Origin: Clostridiales bacterium
GTDB lineage: Bacteria > Bacillota > Clostridia > Lachnospirales > Lachnospiraceae
Assembly (NCBI GenBank): GCA_019423795.1
Contig: JAHZAT010000099.1
Location: 1-47,838, forward strand
Reading direction: 5' to 3'
Length of the DNA stretch: 47,838 bases
The notes beneath the pieces were generated by a model. That model was not told where the DNA came from, did no database searches, and worked only from the letters and a program-made list of their open reading frames with translations. Shown here piece after piece: positions 33,217-41,816 of this stretch; position 1 is the stretch's first letter, and every line of letters begins with the position of its first letter. A program made the translations under genes and the position numbers.

Positions 33217-33534
33217 TTATTTATATTTTTTTAAATATTCTTCCAGACAAAGATTCTGGTTTTTCATCGTTGCAGCCGCTTCTTTTCCAACATATCTGTA
33301 ATGCCACGGTTCATTGTGAATTCCTGTGATATAAGATTTGTTGGATGGATAACGCTTGATAAAGCCGTATTTATATGCATTATTATCAAGCCAACTGTAT
33401 ACTTTTTCTGATGAGCATTTTGTCTGATCTGCATTGATATCTATGCTTAATCCAAGTTGATGCTCACTGGTTCCCGGAATTGCTACATATTTTTCTTCCA
33501 TTTTTGTTGCCCGTCGTTTTGATTTTCTGTTCAT
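33217..33534 (-). CDS. N-truncated VanY-like D-Ala-D-Ala carboxypeptidase (M15B)
   Basis: 105 residues from the ATG at 33534, which has AGGAG. The frame is open further up but without a better start. The catalytic core is present: PGTSEHQLGLSIDINAD with the zinc histidine and aspartate, and NEPWHYRYVGKE with the second histidine. Full enzymes have about 100 more residues in front, including the GYRS.. substrate motif, which are absent here. It is probably a remnant or a deletion product, although the start has a good ribosome-binding site. Whether it makes an active protein is open. Confidence 0.75.
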   Translation of the reverse strand: MNRKSKRRATKMEEKYVAIPGTSEHQLGLSIDINADQTKCSSEKVYSWLDNNAYKYGFIKRYPSNKSYITGIHNEPWHYRYVGKEAAATMKNQNLCLEEYLKKYK

Positions 33535-33634
33535 AATACTTCTCCTGAACTTGTTAGTTTTTATTGGTTTTAACATAGGGTATAACGATGTGAAAATCAG
33601 ATAGGTTAGTTTTATAAGAATTTTTAAGATATGA

Positions 33635-33675
33635 AAAAACATGATTTCAAAATCTTGTTTCTTGAAACCATGTTT
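33635..33675 (-). terminator. Terminator after the YcxB-like remnant
   Basis: Minus strand: ACATGGTTTCAA pairs with TTGAAATCATGT (12 bp, one G-U) around an 11-base loop, followed by a T run. Confidence 0.65.
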
Positions 33676-33696
33676 TGATGTAAGTTTTGATGTATT

Positions 33697-33975
33697 TTAC
33701 TTTTTACTTAAGACCTGTCTCAATTTCTTTTCCTTATCCTGATCCAATACTCTCTTCGGAATAATAATCGCTTGTACAGAGCTCATGTAAACATAAAAAG
33801 CTTTCTCTGTTTCGCAAATATCTTCTACCTTTTCATAATCTTTTTAGCTAGTAATATTTCCACCACAGAAAAAATGAATAATACAATCGCTTCACCAATA
33901 ATTAACATTACTTCTGCTCTTGCAAGAATAAAAATTAATATCGCAAGAACGCTGATCATTTTATCCCAAAAATAA
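33697..33975 (-). pseudogene. YcxB-like membrane protein remnant with internal deletion
   Basis: Two out-of-frame pieces on the minus strand. The first (33975 to about 33840) reads ISVLAILIFILARAEVMLII as two membrane helices and stops after KKIMKR. The second, in another frame, reads EKAFYVYMSSVQAIIIPKRV and ends LRQVLSKK at a TAA at 33699-33697, matching the conserved end of YcxB-like proteins. The middle of the family is missing, so it looks like a deletion with frameshift. Family assignment rests on these two segments only. Confidence 0.65.
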
Positions 33976-33976
33976 T

Positions 33977-34025
33977 ACGTATCTTAATTGCACGTATTGA
34001 AATAACACGTATTAAATGTTAAAAT
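33977..34025 (+). promoter_or_regulatory. hicAB promoter with three repeated operator-like motifs
   Basis: -35 TTGAAA (33997-34002), 17-base spacer, -10 TAAAAT (34020-34025). ACGTAT occurs at 33977, 33992 and 34007, exactly 15 bp apart. Two copies flank the -35 box, as expected for binding by the antitoxin HicB. Binding is inferred. Confidence 0.65.
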
Positions 34026-34051
34026 ATGTTTTGCAAGGAGGTACACATTAC

Positions 34052-34240
34052 ATGCCTATTAAAGCAAGAGAATTAGAAAAAAGAATCCTTGCAGATGGAT
34101 GGGTGCTTAAAATGCAGCGTGGATCTCACAGACAATACATACACCCTTCAAAGCCTGGGAAAGTAACCATTCCATTTCATGGTGGCGATATTCCCAAAGG
34201 TACTGAAAATTCCATCTTAAAACAAGCGGGACTGAAATAA
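34052..34240 (+). CDS. hicA: HicA family toxin (mRNA interferase)
   Basis: 62 residues from the ATG at 34052 with AAGGAGGT before it; the frame is open earlier but without a site. The dsRBD-like HicA fold is intact: MPIKARELEKRILADGW, the catalytic histidine in QRGSHRQYIHP, KVTIPFHGG and GTENSILKQAGLK. HicA cleaves mRNA and is held by HicB. hicB follows after 37 bases. The module sits among decayed genes, as is common for toxin-antitoxin pairs in accessory patches. Confidence 0.92.
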   Translation: MPIKARELEKRILADGWVLKMQRGSHRQYIHPSKPGKVTIPFHGGDIPKGTENSILKQAGLK

Positions 34241-34277
34241 TGTCCCGCAACTTAAACAATTATCAGGAGGTGCTTTT

Positions 34278-34703
34278 ATGTTATCCGCATACCCAGCTTG
34301 TTTTTTTCACGAAGAAAATGGATTCTCTGTTATTTTTCCAGATTTAAATTATCTTTCTACCTGTGGAGATTCCTTAAACGAAGCACTTGAAATGTCTATA
34401 GATTGTCTTGCCGGTTATCTCTTCTGGCAGGAAAAAGACCACGAAGATATTCCAAAACCATCATCAATTTCTAGTATTGATCCAAAAGAAATTATGAATG
34501 AACTAGAAATTGATGACTGTACAGAATACTTCGTCAATATCGTAACTGTTGATGTTCGAGAATATGCAAAACTCCATTTTGAAAAATCTGTAAAAAAAAC
34601 ATTGACTATTCCATCTTGGATGAATGATCAAGCTATATCTTTAGGAATTAACTTTTCCCAATTATTACAGGAAGCATTATTAAAAAAATTTCAAAAATTA
34701 TAG
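34278..34703 (+). CDS. hicB: HicB family antitoxin
   Basis: 141 residues. The N-terminal partial RNase-H-like domain (about 1-65) shows YPACFFHEENGFSVIFPDL and TCGDSLNEALEMSID. The C-terminal part (about 105-141: KKTLTIPSWMNDQAISLGIN then FSQLLQEALLKK) is a ribbon-helix-helix type DNA-binding domain. It neutralises HicA and likely represses the operon through the repeats in front of hicA. AGGAGG precedes the ATG. The 3' end has a terminator. The frame is complete, so the system may be active. Confidence 0.92.
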   Translation: MLSAYPACFFHEENGFSVIFPDLNYLSTCGDSLNEALEMSIDCLAGYLFWQEKDHEDIPKPSSISSIDPKEIMNELEIDDCTEYFVNIVTVDVREYAKLHFEKSVKKTLTIPSWMNDQAISLGINFSQLLQEALLKKFQKL

Positions 34704-34723
34704 CTAACTAAATAAATCGCTGC

Positions 34724-34761
34724 ACCATTAACTTAAAATCAGTTATCATGCAGCGATTTTT
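34724..34761. terminator. Bidirectional terminator after hicB
   Basis: AAATCGCTGCA (34724-34734) pairs with TGCAGCGATTT (34749-34759), with an inner TAACT/AGTTA stem; T-rich runs on both sides. It also ends the opposite-strand fragment. Confidence 0.8.
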
Positions 34762-34772
34762 CTAACTACAGT

Positions 34773-35294
34773 TTATTCAAAACACCTTAACACTCTATGA
34801 TTCTTACCACTTCCATAAAAATTCAAACTCATATTTTCCACTTGATCTTCATCCACAAAATATCCTAGATGATACACCTCACTCTCTCCAGCTTTCAGTT
34901 CCTTAAATCCATACCCATATCCACCATTACTCTCTTCAAAATAAGCAGTTGCCTCATTTGTTTGTAATTTTGAGATTGCTGTTGGGCGTTTATAATTATC
35001 ATCTAAAATCTTATATCCATTCTTTTGCTCTTTTACAAAACAGATTCCCGGTGCTACCTCTGCTTGTTTTGTTTCTTTTGTTGTATTCGTTACTTTTAAT
35101 TCAACAAACACTAATTTCGGATTCATTGTCTGTGTCTTTCCAATTCTCTGCTCTGGAGCATGGAATCCGTCTCCGTAAATAATTGTCTTTCTTTGATATG
35201 ACTCAAGTTTTCCTTTCTTGTCTGTAATTTTTCTTAACTGACTTTGAGCATTATTGTTTCTCCATTTTTTATTTTCACTGCTCAAACCTTTCAC
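34773..35294 (-). pseudogene. Fragment of a DUF4352/DUF5067-like surface protein
   Basis: 173 codons from a GTG without ribosome-binding site. A stop codon lies about 15 codons upstream in frame, and no signal peptide is present, although relatives are lipoproteins or secreted. The C-terminal about 120 residues look like an immunoglobulin-like domain: NPKLVFVELKVTNTTKETKQ, GYGFKELKAGESEVYHLGYF. The N-terminus (NKKWRNNNAQSQLRKI) reads like the middle of a protein. It is most likely the remaining end of a gene that lost its start. Confidence 0.6.
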
Positions 35295-35429
35295 TGAATC
35301 ACAAACTTTAATCTTCTGAATCTGATAAGAGATTTTTCAGTCGTTGATTATCTAAAAATATAAACAAATACCGTAAAATATACATACTATGAGTTTTGAT
35401 TTATTGGATTTAATACCTGTAAACTTTAG

Positions 35430-35636
35430 GTATCTGAGAAAAACGAAATAAAAGATCCAGAACCATTGAAATTTTGCCGTCGTTTTGAACGGTTCGCAGC
35501 AAATTTGGTGCATTGTTTGAACTCGCGTAGCGAGTGAGTTATGCAAGGAAAATTTGCGTATAGGCGACCGTTCAAAACGGCGAGCAAAATTTCTGGTCTG
35601 GATCTTTTATTCTTTTATTTCGTTTTTCTCAGATAC
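35430..35636. repeat. 207-bp imperfect palindrome, MITE-like
   Basis: GTATCTGAGAAAAACGAAAT at 35430-35449 is repeated inverted at 35636-35617. The match continues inward with small indels through GATCCAGA, AAATTTTGC and GTTTTGAACGG to a central ACTCGC/GCGAGT hairpin at 35521-35535. The right arm has an 8-bp insertion of ATAAAAGA type. Weaker similarity extends outside. It encodes nothing and fills most of the 377-bp gap before marR. It may be a miniature inverted-repeat element or a large structured RNA. Confidence 0.75.
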
Positions 35637-35671
35637 ACAAAGACTACAACTATCAAACCAACAAATAAATT

Positions 35672-36106
35672 TTACATATGTTCACGAAAGTAATCATGAA
35701 AATACTGCATTACCTTCACCAACAGATCCTGTTCCTGCTCATTAAGCGTATCAAGCAGTCCCTGGATCATACGTTTATGAAATTCTCTGTGATGACTGTA
35801 TGCTTTCCTCCCCTTCTCAGAAAGAGATATATAAACAACTCTGCGATCTTTCTCTCCGCGTTTGCGATTTACATATCCTTTCTTCAAGAGGTTATTGATT
35901 GCGGTTGTAAGTGTACCAACCGTAATGTTTAAATCTCCTGCAATCGTTGACATATTCTTCGGTTTCTTGATCCCGATCGCATCAATAATATGCAGATCTT
36001 TATTCGAAATATCCTTAAACTCATCTGTGATCACGGCTTTCTCTTCTTCATATGAAATTCCGTGGAATAAGTCTACCACCATATTATTTAAACGATCTTT
36101 ATCCAA
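35672..36106 (-). CDS. MarR family transcriptional regulator
   Basis: 144 residues. It starts at a TTG (36106) with AGGAGG 8 bases before it; no ATG fits. The winged-helix domain (about 30-100) shows KDLHIIDAIG, MSTIAGDLNITVGTLTTAIN, and the wing KRGEKDRRVVYISLSEKGR. The ends are helical dimerisation segments. It follows pckA by 41 bases; a TATAAT lies in that gap, so it may have its own promoter. Target genes are unknown. FabT-type regulators have a similar build, but no fatty acid genes are near. Confidence 0.9.
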   Translation of the reverse strand: MDKDRLNNMVVDLFHGISYEEEKAVITDEFKDISNKDLHIIDAIGIKKPKNMSTIAGDLNITVGTLTTAINNLLKKGYVNRKRGEKDRRVVYISLSEKGRKAYSHHREFHKRMIQGLLDTLNEQEQDLLVKVMQYFHDYFREHM

Positions 36107-36147
36107 TCAATTTACCTCCTAAACAACGATTTAAGAGTATTATACCT

Positions 36148-37833
36148 TTAATTATTGGAATTTTCCACTTCTAAATTGTGTGCTTCTCCAATAACTTTTG
36201 CTAAAGCTTCTTTTGCCTGTGTAGGAAGTGCATTATATCCACCATCTTCTACGTCTTTTTCGAAGACAAAGTTTAGTCTGTCTGTCATTCTTGCTTTTAA
36301 TGTTTCCACATAATTCATATCATTGAAATCTGAAACATATCCTTCCATCTCAAGCACTTCGATATCTGTAAATGGTCCCCACTGTTTGAATTCTCCAGTT
36401 CCTTCTACAACCTGCTCGATTGCGGAAATTGTTGTTGCAGGTTTGATATCTTTACCCATAAAGTCTCCTGTATTAATGATATAGCAGTCTACATTCCTTT
36501 CTTTTACAAGTTTTCTAAACTTCTTGTAGTCATTTACAAGAGGATATGTTCTAAATGGGTTTGCATATGGTTCTACAACCAGACGGTTTGGATCTACTCC
36601 AGGTGCCAGACGTTCCGCACTGCTTCGTTTTGTTGCAAGTGTTGCTCCCATAACAGATGCTAAAGAAGCTCCTTTGATCTTAACAATTGGTGGGATTGTT
36701 GGGTCTTTCATGATCCAGAAGATTGCATTTACTGGGTCATTGATCTTATCTACACGGTTTGGTGACCATAATTTGGACTTGATCGCACGACCATTTCCGT
36801 TACGGATATCTTCTGTGACAAGAACGACTTTTCCTTCGCTATCTCTTGTTGCAGAGCAATTCTGTGCTGTTAATAAGTATTTATTATCTGGGCATCCTGT
36901 TGGATAGTCCGCTGTTTTATCAAAATATGTTGGTTCCATTGCAATAGATGCACCTGTTTCTGTATTGATGATAAATGCATCGTCATGCAGAACCTGAATC
37001 TCTTCGTATTTATTATTATGTGTTGCATGTGTTAATGTGGATTTTCCTGATCCTGATAATCCGAAGAAAGATGCTACGAATTTCTCTCCATTATCTAATC
37101 TGAATTCTTTCTGTCCACCATGGCAGGAAGCATATCCGTTACGATTTGCGATCGCCCATGCAATTGTTAATGTACCTTTCTTATGTTCCCCAAAGTATTT
37201 CATACCAAGAAGTGCAGCACAGTTTGTGTCTGTATTAAAATATGTTAATCCTAATGGATGTTCTTCATGTGTCCACTGTGGATCTGAGAAAATATAGATA
37301 TCTGTCTCATCTGCAACTGGCTGTGAATTCTTATACATTTCATTGTATTCAGGATTCATATACTGGAAATTTAACATCCAGGAATATAAAATATTTTCTT
37401 CACCTTCTGGAATTAAAAGATGTGCTTTTACCATAAATTCAGGATCTAATCCGATATATACCTGTGCATGGTACATTGTTGTCCATCTTGTATCATAGAT
37501 CGCATCCATTAATTTTAAATCCAGATCATTTATATCGACACCAGGTTCACTGGAAATTCTTCTTGCGGCTGCACAGCGTCCAGTCACTGATCCATCATTA
37601 AATAATAGAACTTTGGACCCCTCATCTAAACCAATCGCTTCTGGTTTATATACTGGCATATCTGTAACGATCGTTCCAGGCGAATTCTTTGCTAATTCAT
37701 AAGCCTGCTTTAAATCTTTTACTTCTACAACGTTATTTCCATAGAATGCTGCTTCAATAATGGATCTTGTTTTTGAAAATCCAGGCTTTCCTTTTCCGAT
37801 TTCTTCATGTGTGTAATAAGCTTTTGTTGACAT
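36148..37833 (-). CDS. pckA: Phosphoenolpyruvate carboxykinase (ATP)
   Basis: 561 residues, slightly longer than usual (about 530-540). It interconverts oxaloacetate and ATP with PEP, CO2 and ADP; in gut anaerobes it may run toward oxaloacetate to fix CO2. The P-loop is FFGLSGSGKSTLTH, the metal-binding segment is LHDDAFIIN, and substrate segments include CHGGQKEFRLDNGEKFVASF and LWSPNRVDKI. GGAGGAG precedes the ATG. It follows the DUF885 gene by only 15 bases, so they are probably one transcription unit, an odd pair. marR follows downstream. Confidence 0.95.
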   Translation of the reverse strand: MSTKAYYTHEEIGKGKPGFSKTRSIIEAAFYGNNVVEVKDLKQAYELAKNSPGTIVTDMPVYKPEAIGLDEGSKVLLFNDGSVTGRCAAARRISSEPGVDINDLDLKLMDAIYDTRWTTMYHAQVYIGLDPEFMVKAHLLIPEGEENILYSWMLNFQYMNPEYNEMYKNSQPVADETDIYIFSDPQWTHEEHPLGLTYFNTDTNCAALLGMKYFGEHKKGTLTIAWAIANRNGYASCHGGQKEFRLDNGEKFVASFFGLSGSGKSTLTHATHNNKYEEIQVLHDDAFIINTETGASIAMEPTYFDKTADYPTGCPDNKYLLTAQNCSATRDSEGKVVLVTEDIRNGNGRAIKSKLWSPNRVDKINDPVNAIFWIMKDPTIPPIVKIKGASLASVMGATLATKRSSAERLAPGVDPNRLVVEPYANPFRTYPLVNDYKKFRKLVKERNVDCYIINTGDFMGKDIKPATTISAIEQVVEGTGEFKQWGPFTDIEVLEMEGYVSDFNDMNYVETLKARMTDRLNFVFEKDVEDGGYNALPTQAKEALAKVIGEAHNLEVENSNN

Positions 37834-37848
37834 AAGTTACTCCTCCAT

Positions 37849-39618
37849 TCATAGGTTGCTTTCGATGCGTCTTCTCAAAATGTCAAAACTACATGGGCCT
37901 GCATCTAAAATCTCTGTGTGGTACGCTTTTAAGCTGTATTTATTCCCTGCCATTTTCTTATAATCAGTCAAAAGCTCATGAAACTCCTGATAACCGATAT
38001 AATAAGATAAATAATTTGCAGGATTCTCGATAATCATCTGAAATAATTCATCTGCCTGAGAATCATCCATTCCAAATGATCTTAAATACGCCCTGACATC
38101 TTTCTTCTTCCATCCTTCATAATGAACTCCAAGATCAACTCTTGAACAAAGTGCCAGATTGTACTCGTACATCTCCATATTCATCTGTTGATAAATATCG
38201 CCATATCCTTCAGCATCCATCATACTGTAACTAAAAACTTCTACATACGTTGCATATCCTTCTGAATATCCAGGATAATCAAGCAGATAGCGCACTGGAT
38301 CATCGTTCCTTGCCGCATAATATACATTCTGGTATAAATGTCCTGGGTATCCTTCATGTGCCAAAGTTGGATATAACTCTGCAGTCTGTGCCTTATTAAT
38401 GTAAATTACATTCTCCTTGTAAGAATCAATCTCTGGTACCATATAGAACGCAGGACTGGTATATTCTTCCATGGTTTTGTGCACATATTTTATTTTACAG
38501 CTAACTTTTGGTGCCTTTGGATAATATTTTACCATCTTTTGCCTTAGTTTGTTAAGTATATTTTGTGGATTTTGCACAATTTTTATATTTTTTTTATGAT
38601 TTCTATATTCATTTATGCTATTTGGATACTTTTTTTGCAATTTTATAAGTTTTCGAAGGCATTTTTCAATGGATCGATCACTGATTTCGATCATTTCTTC
38701 TATCGTTTTATCTGATCCTGTTTTCTGTGCAACCAATACTTTATAATATTCTTTTCCATTTTTATAATAATACAGACCATTTTCATTTTTCCCATTTCCA
38801 TTTAATGCCTGCAAATGGGAATATAATTTTTCATAAGCAGGCAGCACCTTTGTACCGATCAATTTCTTATTTTCTCTGCAGTATTTCTTTTTCTGAGCTG
38901 CATTAATTCCTTTAATATCTGCAATTCTTAAATTAAATGTTGCAACCAACATATTGTTTTCTTTTTGCTTTATGACATTCTGAATCTGCTGCAATACTTC
39001 TTTTAAAGACTGATCAGATAGGAATAAATTTCTCTTTACCTGTTCCTTGCTGTATTCGATCAGTGAATCAAAATATCCATCCAGTCCCTTCAATAATTGA
39101 AAATAGCTTTTGATATCTTTCTCATTTTTTAGACGATATTCACTTAATGTCAGAAGAATCTGTGCCTGCTGCCCAGATGTTTTTCCAAGGATTCTTTCAT
39201 AATACGGATACATCGAAAGATTTTTCTGTCTTCTTAAATAATCCATCAAAACCATATATGTATTTTGCTGTTTTTTCGTCAATTCCTTTTGTTTAAATTT
39301 TTTTAACTTCTCAATTTCTTTTGAAATTTTAATTTTTTCATTCAAGACACTTCCCTGATCCATGGATGGATAAAGATTTTTTGGTTGTTCTAATCTATAT
39401 TTTTCTGGATTTTCTAAAAAGAAATGCATCGTGATCTCATTTGTTGATATATTTTCTTTAAAAAACGCATCCGTATACTGATCAAATACTTTTTTTGTTG
39501 TATTCTTTTTTTGATCTTTCCATTCTTGGATCAGACTATATCCTCCTAGAAATATCAGACAAATTCCAATCATGATCAACTTTATTCTGATCTTTTTCAA
39601 TCTCCCTGCAAATTCCAT
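37849..39618 (-). CDS. DUF885 family metallopeptidase-like membrane protein
   Basis: 589 residues from the ATG at 39618 (GGAGG 5 bases before it); a longer open frame upstream lies in the metG promoter region. A membrane anchor at about 12-30 is followed by a helical, Lys-rich extracellular body. The zinc motif HEGYPGH in TAELYPTLAHEGYPGHLYQN and the partner segment PGYSEGYATYVEVFSY match DUF885 and related M2/M32-type peptidases. It is probably an anchored surface carboxypeptidase or dipeptidase; the substrate is unknown. It is divergent from metG and just upstream of pckA. Confidence 0.88.
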   Translation of the reverse strand: MEFAGRLKKIRIKLIMIGICLIFLGGYSLIQEWKDQKKNTTKKVFDQYTDAFFKENISTNEITMHFFLENPEKYRLEQPKNLYPSMDQGSVLNEKIKISKEIEKLKKFKQKELTKKQQNTYMVLMDYLRRQKNLSMYPYYERILGKTSGQQAQILLTLSEYRLKNEKDIKSYFQLLKGLDGYFDSLIEYSKEQVKRNLFLSDQSLKEVLQQIQNVIKQKENNMLVATFNLRIADIKGINAAQKKKYCRENKKLIGTKVLPAYEKLYSHLQALNGNGKNENGLYYYKNGKEYYKVLVAQKTGSDKTIEEMIEISDRSIEKCLRKLIKLQKKYPNSINEYRNHKKNIKIVQNPQNILNKLRQKMVKYYPKAPKVSCKIKYVHKTMEEYTSPAFYMVPEIDSYKENVIYINKAQTAELYPTLAHEGYPGHLYQNVYYAARNDDPVRYLLDYPGYSEGYATYVEVFSYSMMDAEGYGDIYQQMNMEMYEYNLALCSRVDLGVHYEGWKKKDVRAYLRSFGMDDSQADELFQMIIENPANYLSYYIGYQEFHELLTDYKKMAGNKYSLKAYHTEILDAGPCSFDILRRRIESNL

Positions 39619-39670
39619 TTCTACCTCCAAATAAACACTTGTTAATATCTTATTTTTTAAAGAAAAAAAA

Positions 39671-39699
39671 TAGACTATCCGCACAAGATGTACTATAAT
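39671..39699 (+). promoter_or_regulatory. Probable promoter of metG
   Basis: -35 TAGACT (39671-39676), 17-base spacer, -10 TATAAT (39694-39699), 34 bases before the ATG. No T-box is visible in the short leader. Confidence 0.55.
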
Positions 39700-39733
39700 T
39701 ATAAGGATAGAAACAGAAAATCGGAGGATCATT

Positions 39734-41704
39734 ATGAGTAAGAAACCATATTATATTACGACTGCAATTACTTATACTTCCGGAAAACCTCATATTGGTA
39801 ACACATATGAGATTATCCTGGCAGACAGTATTGCTCGATATAAAAGAATGGAAGGCTATGACGTATTTTTCCAGACAGGAACAGACGAACATGGTCAGAA
39901 AGTAGAATTAAAAGCAGAAGAAAAAGGTGTAACACCAAAAGAATTTGTTGATGATGTTGCTGGAGAGATCAAGAGAATCTGGGATCTTATGAATACTTCT
40001 TATGACCGCTTTATCAGAACTACTGATGAAGATCATGAGAAACAGGTTCAGAAGATCTTCAAGAAATTATATGAACAGGGAGATATCTACAAAGGTGAAT
40101 ATGAAGGTTTATACTGCACACCTTGTGAATCTTTCTTTACAGAGAGCCAGTTAGTCGATGGTAAATGTCCTGACTGCGGACGTCCAGTACAGCCTGCAAA
40201 AGAAGAAGCTTATTTCTTAAAATTAAGCAAATATGCAGACCGTCTGATCGAACACATCAATACACATCCTGAATTTATTCAGCCAGAATCCCGTAAGAAT
40301 GAGATGATGAACAACTTCCTTCTTCCTGGACTTCAGGATCTGTGTGTTTCAAGAACATCATTTTCATGGGGAATCCCAGTTGACTTTGATGAAGGACACA
40401 TCGTTTATGTATGGTTAGATGCATTAACAAACTATATCACAGGTATCGGTTATGACTGTGATGGAAACAGTTCAGACAAGTTTAACAAGTTCTGGCCTGC
40501 AGATCTTCACCTGATCGGTAAAGATATCATCCGTTTTCATACAATTTACTGGCCAATCATCCTGATGGCACTAGATCTTCCACTTCCTAAACAGGTATTT
40601 GGACATCCTTGGCTGCTTCAGGGCGATGGTAAGATGAGTAAATCCAAAGGTAACGTTTTATACGCAGATGATCTGGTTGACTTCTTCGGAGTTGACGCAG
40701 TGCGTTATTTCGTTCTTCATGAAATGCCTTTCGAACGTGATGGTGTGATCTCATGGGAATTGATGATCGAGCGTATGAACTCTGACCTTGCAAATATTCT
40801 TGGTAACCTTGTAAACCGTACGATTTCTATGTCCAACAAATATTTTGGAGGAATCGTAGAAGACAAGGGTGTTGTAGGAGATTATGATGATGATCTGAAA
40901 GCCGTTGTGACAGGTACAAGAGATAAAGTTGCTGAGAAGATGGCTGACCTTCGTGTTGCAGATTCAATGACTGAGATCTTTAACTTATTCCGTCGCTGCA
41001 ACCGTTATATTGATGAGACTATGCCTTGGGTATTAGCAAAAGACGAAGCTTCAAAAGACCGTCTGGCTACTGTTTTATACAACCTTGTTGAAGGAATCAC
41101 AATTGGTGCATCTTTATTATCACCATATATGCCTGAGACATCTGAGAAGATCTTTGCTCAGTTAAATACATCTATGGTTGAATTTGATAACCTTGCAACA
41201 TTCGGAAACTACAAGAGTGGTACAAAAGTAACTGAAAAACCTCAGATCTTATTTGCAAGATTAGATGAGAAAGAAGTTATGGAAAAAGCCAAAGTCTTAA
41301 TGGAGAAACAGGCTGCTTCTGTCAAAGCTGCAAACGCTGCTGTAGAAGAAGATACTGTCATCGACATTGAACCAAAAGATGAGATCACTTTTGATGATTT
41401 CACTAAGATGCAGTTCCAGGTTGGTGAGATCATTGCCTGTGAAGAAGTGAAGAAATCCAAGAAACTTCTTTGCTCTCAGGTTAAGATCGGAAGCCAGGTA
41501 AAACAGATTGTTTCTGGTATCAAAGCTTATTATAAACCAGAAGATATGGTCGGTAAGAAAGTTATGGTACTTGTGAACTTAAAACCAGCCAAATTAGCAG
41601 GAGTTCTCTCTGAAGGAATGTTACTTTGTGCTGAAAATGATAAGGGTGAATTAGCTCTTGTAACACCAGATAAAGATATGCCAGCAGGTGCTGAAATCTG
41701 TTAA
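39734..41704 (+). CDS. metG: Methionine--tRNA ligase
   Basis: 656 residues. Class I catalytic core with the HIGH-like PHIGNTYEI and KMSKSKGN loops. The zinc insert has two pairs: CTPCES and CPDCG. The anticodon domain (about 350-520) is followed by a linker and a C-terminal tRNA-binding OB-fold (about 550-656; FQVGEIIACEEVKKSKKLL and SEGMLLCAEN), which helps dimerise the enzyme. GGAGG precedes the ATG. abrB follows, an arrangement like the abrB-metS pair of Bacillus. No terminator was seen between them, but abrB has its own promoter. Confidence 0.97.
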   Translation: MSKKPYYITTAITYTSGKPHIGNTYEIILADSIARYKRMEGYDVFFQTGTDEHGQKVELKAEEKGVTPKEFVDDVAGEIKRIWDLMNTSYDRFIRTTDEDHEKQVQKIFKKLYEQGDIYKGEYEGLYCTPCESFFTESQLVDGKCPDCGRPVQPAKEEAYFLKLSKYADRLIEHINTHPEFIQPESRKNEMMNNFLLPGLQDLCVSRTSFSWGIPVDFDEGHIVYVWLDALTNYITGIGYDCDGNSSDKFNKFWPADLHLIGKDIIRFHTIYWPIILMALDLPLPKQVFGHPWLLQGDGKMSKSKGNVLYADDLVDFFGVDAVRYFVLHEMPFERDGVISWELMIERMNSDLANILGNLVNRTISMSNKYFGGIVEDKGVVGDYDDDLKAVVTGTRDKVAEKMADLRVADSMTEIFNLFRRCNRYIDETMPWVLAKDEASKDRLATVLYNLVEGITIGASLLSPYMPETSEKIFAQLNTSMVEFDNLATFGNYKSGTKVTEKPQILFARLDEKEVMEKAKVLMEKQAASVKAANAAVEEDTVIDIEPKDEITFDDFTKMQFQVGEIIACEEVKKSKKLLCSQVKIGSQVKQIVSGIKAYYKPEDMVGKKVMVLVNLKPAKLAGVLSEGMLLCAENDKGELALVTPDKDMPAGAEIC

Positions 41705-41745
41705 TTATACTTATTTATTCTCTAGTTTATAAGTAAACAAATGAA

Positions 41746-41774
41746 TTGACAACCAGATTTTGGTATGCTATGGT
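41746..41774 (+). promoter_or_regulatory. Probable promoter of the AbrB-type regulator
   Basis: -35 TTGACA (41746-41751, consensus), 17-base spacer, -10 TATGGT (41769-41774), 42 bases before the ATG. Confidence 0.6.
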
Positions 41775-41816
41775 TTAAGATATAAAATGATTGTAAGACA
41801 TTAAGGAGGTTTACAC

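Noticed and set aside
35352..35546. Small minus-strand frame inside the 207-bp palindrome
   Set aside because: Built from one arm of the inverted repeat; no ribosome-binding site and no domain.
39619..39733. T-box leader upstream of metG
   Set aside because: Only 34 bases separate promoter and ATG, with no specifier stem or T-box sequence.
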